The notes beneath the pieces were generated by a model that saw only the letters and a program-made list of their open reading frames with translations, was not told the DNA's origin and searched no databases. A stretch of 6,926 bases of DNA. It comes from CAZRQL01 sp964602415 (lineage in GTDB: Bacteria; Bacteroidota; Bacteroidia; Cytophagales; Flammeovirgaceae). Below are positions 6,521 through 6,926 of the stretch, piece by piece. The position numbers and the translations under genes are program-made. Every line of letters begins with the position of its first letter. Position 1 is the first letter of the stretch. Where the stretch lies: positions 1 through 6,926 of the forward strand of contig CAZRQL010000055.1 in NCBI GenBank assembly GCA_964602415.1, given 5' to 3'.

Positions 6521-6926
6521 TTAATCTATTCTAACTAAATGAGTTTTCCAATTTTCTGGAATTTCATCAATGCTCATAATTTTCAAGAGCGGGTCAATTG
6601 AAGAAATTGATTCACTCAATGTTTCATTAAGAAATTCTGTTTCAATTTTCCACATCGCACCTGTGGCCGGATCAATTATTAACATTCCCAAAACTCCTCC
6701 AAAAAATAAGTTTCCAAAATACCAACCGTCTAATTTGAAAGTGATAGGCACGATCTTGTCATCATAACCCGGACTTGAAAACTTAACTTGGTATCTGGCC
6801 TTAGAGAAAAATGCCGCTCCTGCTTCCAAATTAACTACCGTAGGTGTACTGCCGAAGTATATTTGTTTACCTTTTTTTTTTTTTTTTCTTATTTGGGCGG
6901 TGCATGGATTGCTTTTTATCGAATGG
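6521..6926 (-). CDS. PEGA-like domain envelope protein, 5' end beyond window
   Basis: The frame is open without a stop from the right window edge to TAA at 6523-6521, giving 134 visible residues; the N-terminus lies outside. A TTG at 6829 is not a plausible start, since clear domain sequence precedes it. The visible part begins with a PEGA-type strand (KSNP at 4-7), then FGSTPTVVNL (24-33), a PGY turn (52-54) and a hydrophobic GWYFGN-x-FFGG-x-LG segment at 67-80. IDPATGAMW follows at about 84-92, and an acidic tail ends in IDEIPENWKTHLVRID. The GNxxFGG...DxxTGAM signature is familiar from small bacterial lipoproteins and outer-membrane-associated proteins with PEGA-like domains, so an envelope location is inferred although the signal sequence cannot be seen. 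Function is unknown. Five consecutive Lys codons (AAA) make a run of 16 A at 6887-6872 near the start of the visible part. The gene is more AT-rich than its neighbours. Confidence 0.75.
   Translation of the reverse strand, partial: HSIKSNPCTAQIRKKKKKGKQIYFGSTPTVVNLEAGAAFFSKARYQVKFSSPGYDDKIVPITFKLDGWYFGNLFFGGVLGMLIIDPATGAMWKIETEFLNETLSESISSIDPLLKIMSIDEIPENWKTHLVRID
6872..6887. repeat. 16-base homopolymer inside the PEGA-like gene
   Basis: Sixteen consecutive T on the plus strand are read as A16 in the coding direction, encoding five lysines after an Arg. The PEGA-like pattern continues in the same frame on both sides (SNP...AQI before, FGSTP after), so the gene reads intact in this sequence. 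Runs of this length are prone to length change during replication and sequencing and to slippage during transcription. Confidence 0.9.

Noticed and set aside
1..6926. CRISPR array, insertion sequence, tRNA or defence system
   Set aside because: I saw no regularly spaced repeats, transposase motifs, cloverleaf sequence or defence-related domains on either strand.

Overview
The window looks like a chromosomal segment of a member of the Bacteroidota. Three things point there. The 753-residue exported protein at the left ends in a C-terminal domain of the type IX secretion system. No start codon has a clear Shine-Dalgarno sequence. The best promoter matches follow the Bacteroidota pattern TTG, 19-20 bases, TAnnTTTG. 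A finer placement is not possible from this sequence, although the LysA and PEGA-like proteins would fit the Cytophagales/Saprospirales area.

Every gene is on the minus strand, so the order of transcription runs from right to left. A partial gene for a PEGA-like surface or lipoprotein enters from the right edge (6926 to 6521). A 167-base gap (6354-6520) carries a strong promoter and an unusual set of short repeats. Then come cmk (cytidylate kinase) and ispH (last step of the MEP isoprenoid pathway), which overlap by 17 bases. A family 2 glycosyltransferase follows after 65 bases. lysA (diaminopimelate decarboxylase) has its own promoter, which starts on the stop codon of the glycosyltransferase. 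Fifty bases after lysA comes the secreted Asp-box beta-propeller protein. The last 179 bases (1-179) are AT-rich and hold no gene that I can support.

The genes are mostly housekeeping: pyrimidine nucleotide supply, isoprenoid precursor synthesis, and lysine/diaminopimelate synthesis. The glycosyltransferase and the two envelope or secreted proteins are lineage-specific extras. I find no transposon, CRISPR array, tRNA, rRNA, phage gene or defence system. The points most worth a second look are small-scale: a predicted leaderless cmk-ispH transcript, a centred A-B-B-A set of direct repeats around the -35-like box of that promoter, a lysA promoter that settles the lysA start, and a run of 16 A in the coding strand of the PEGA-like gene.
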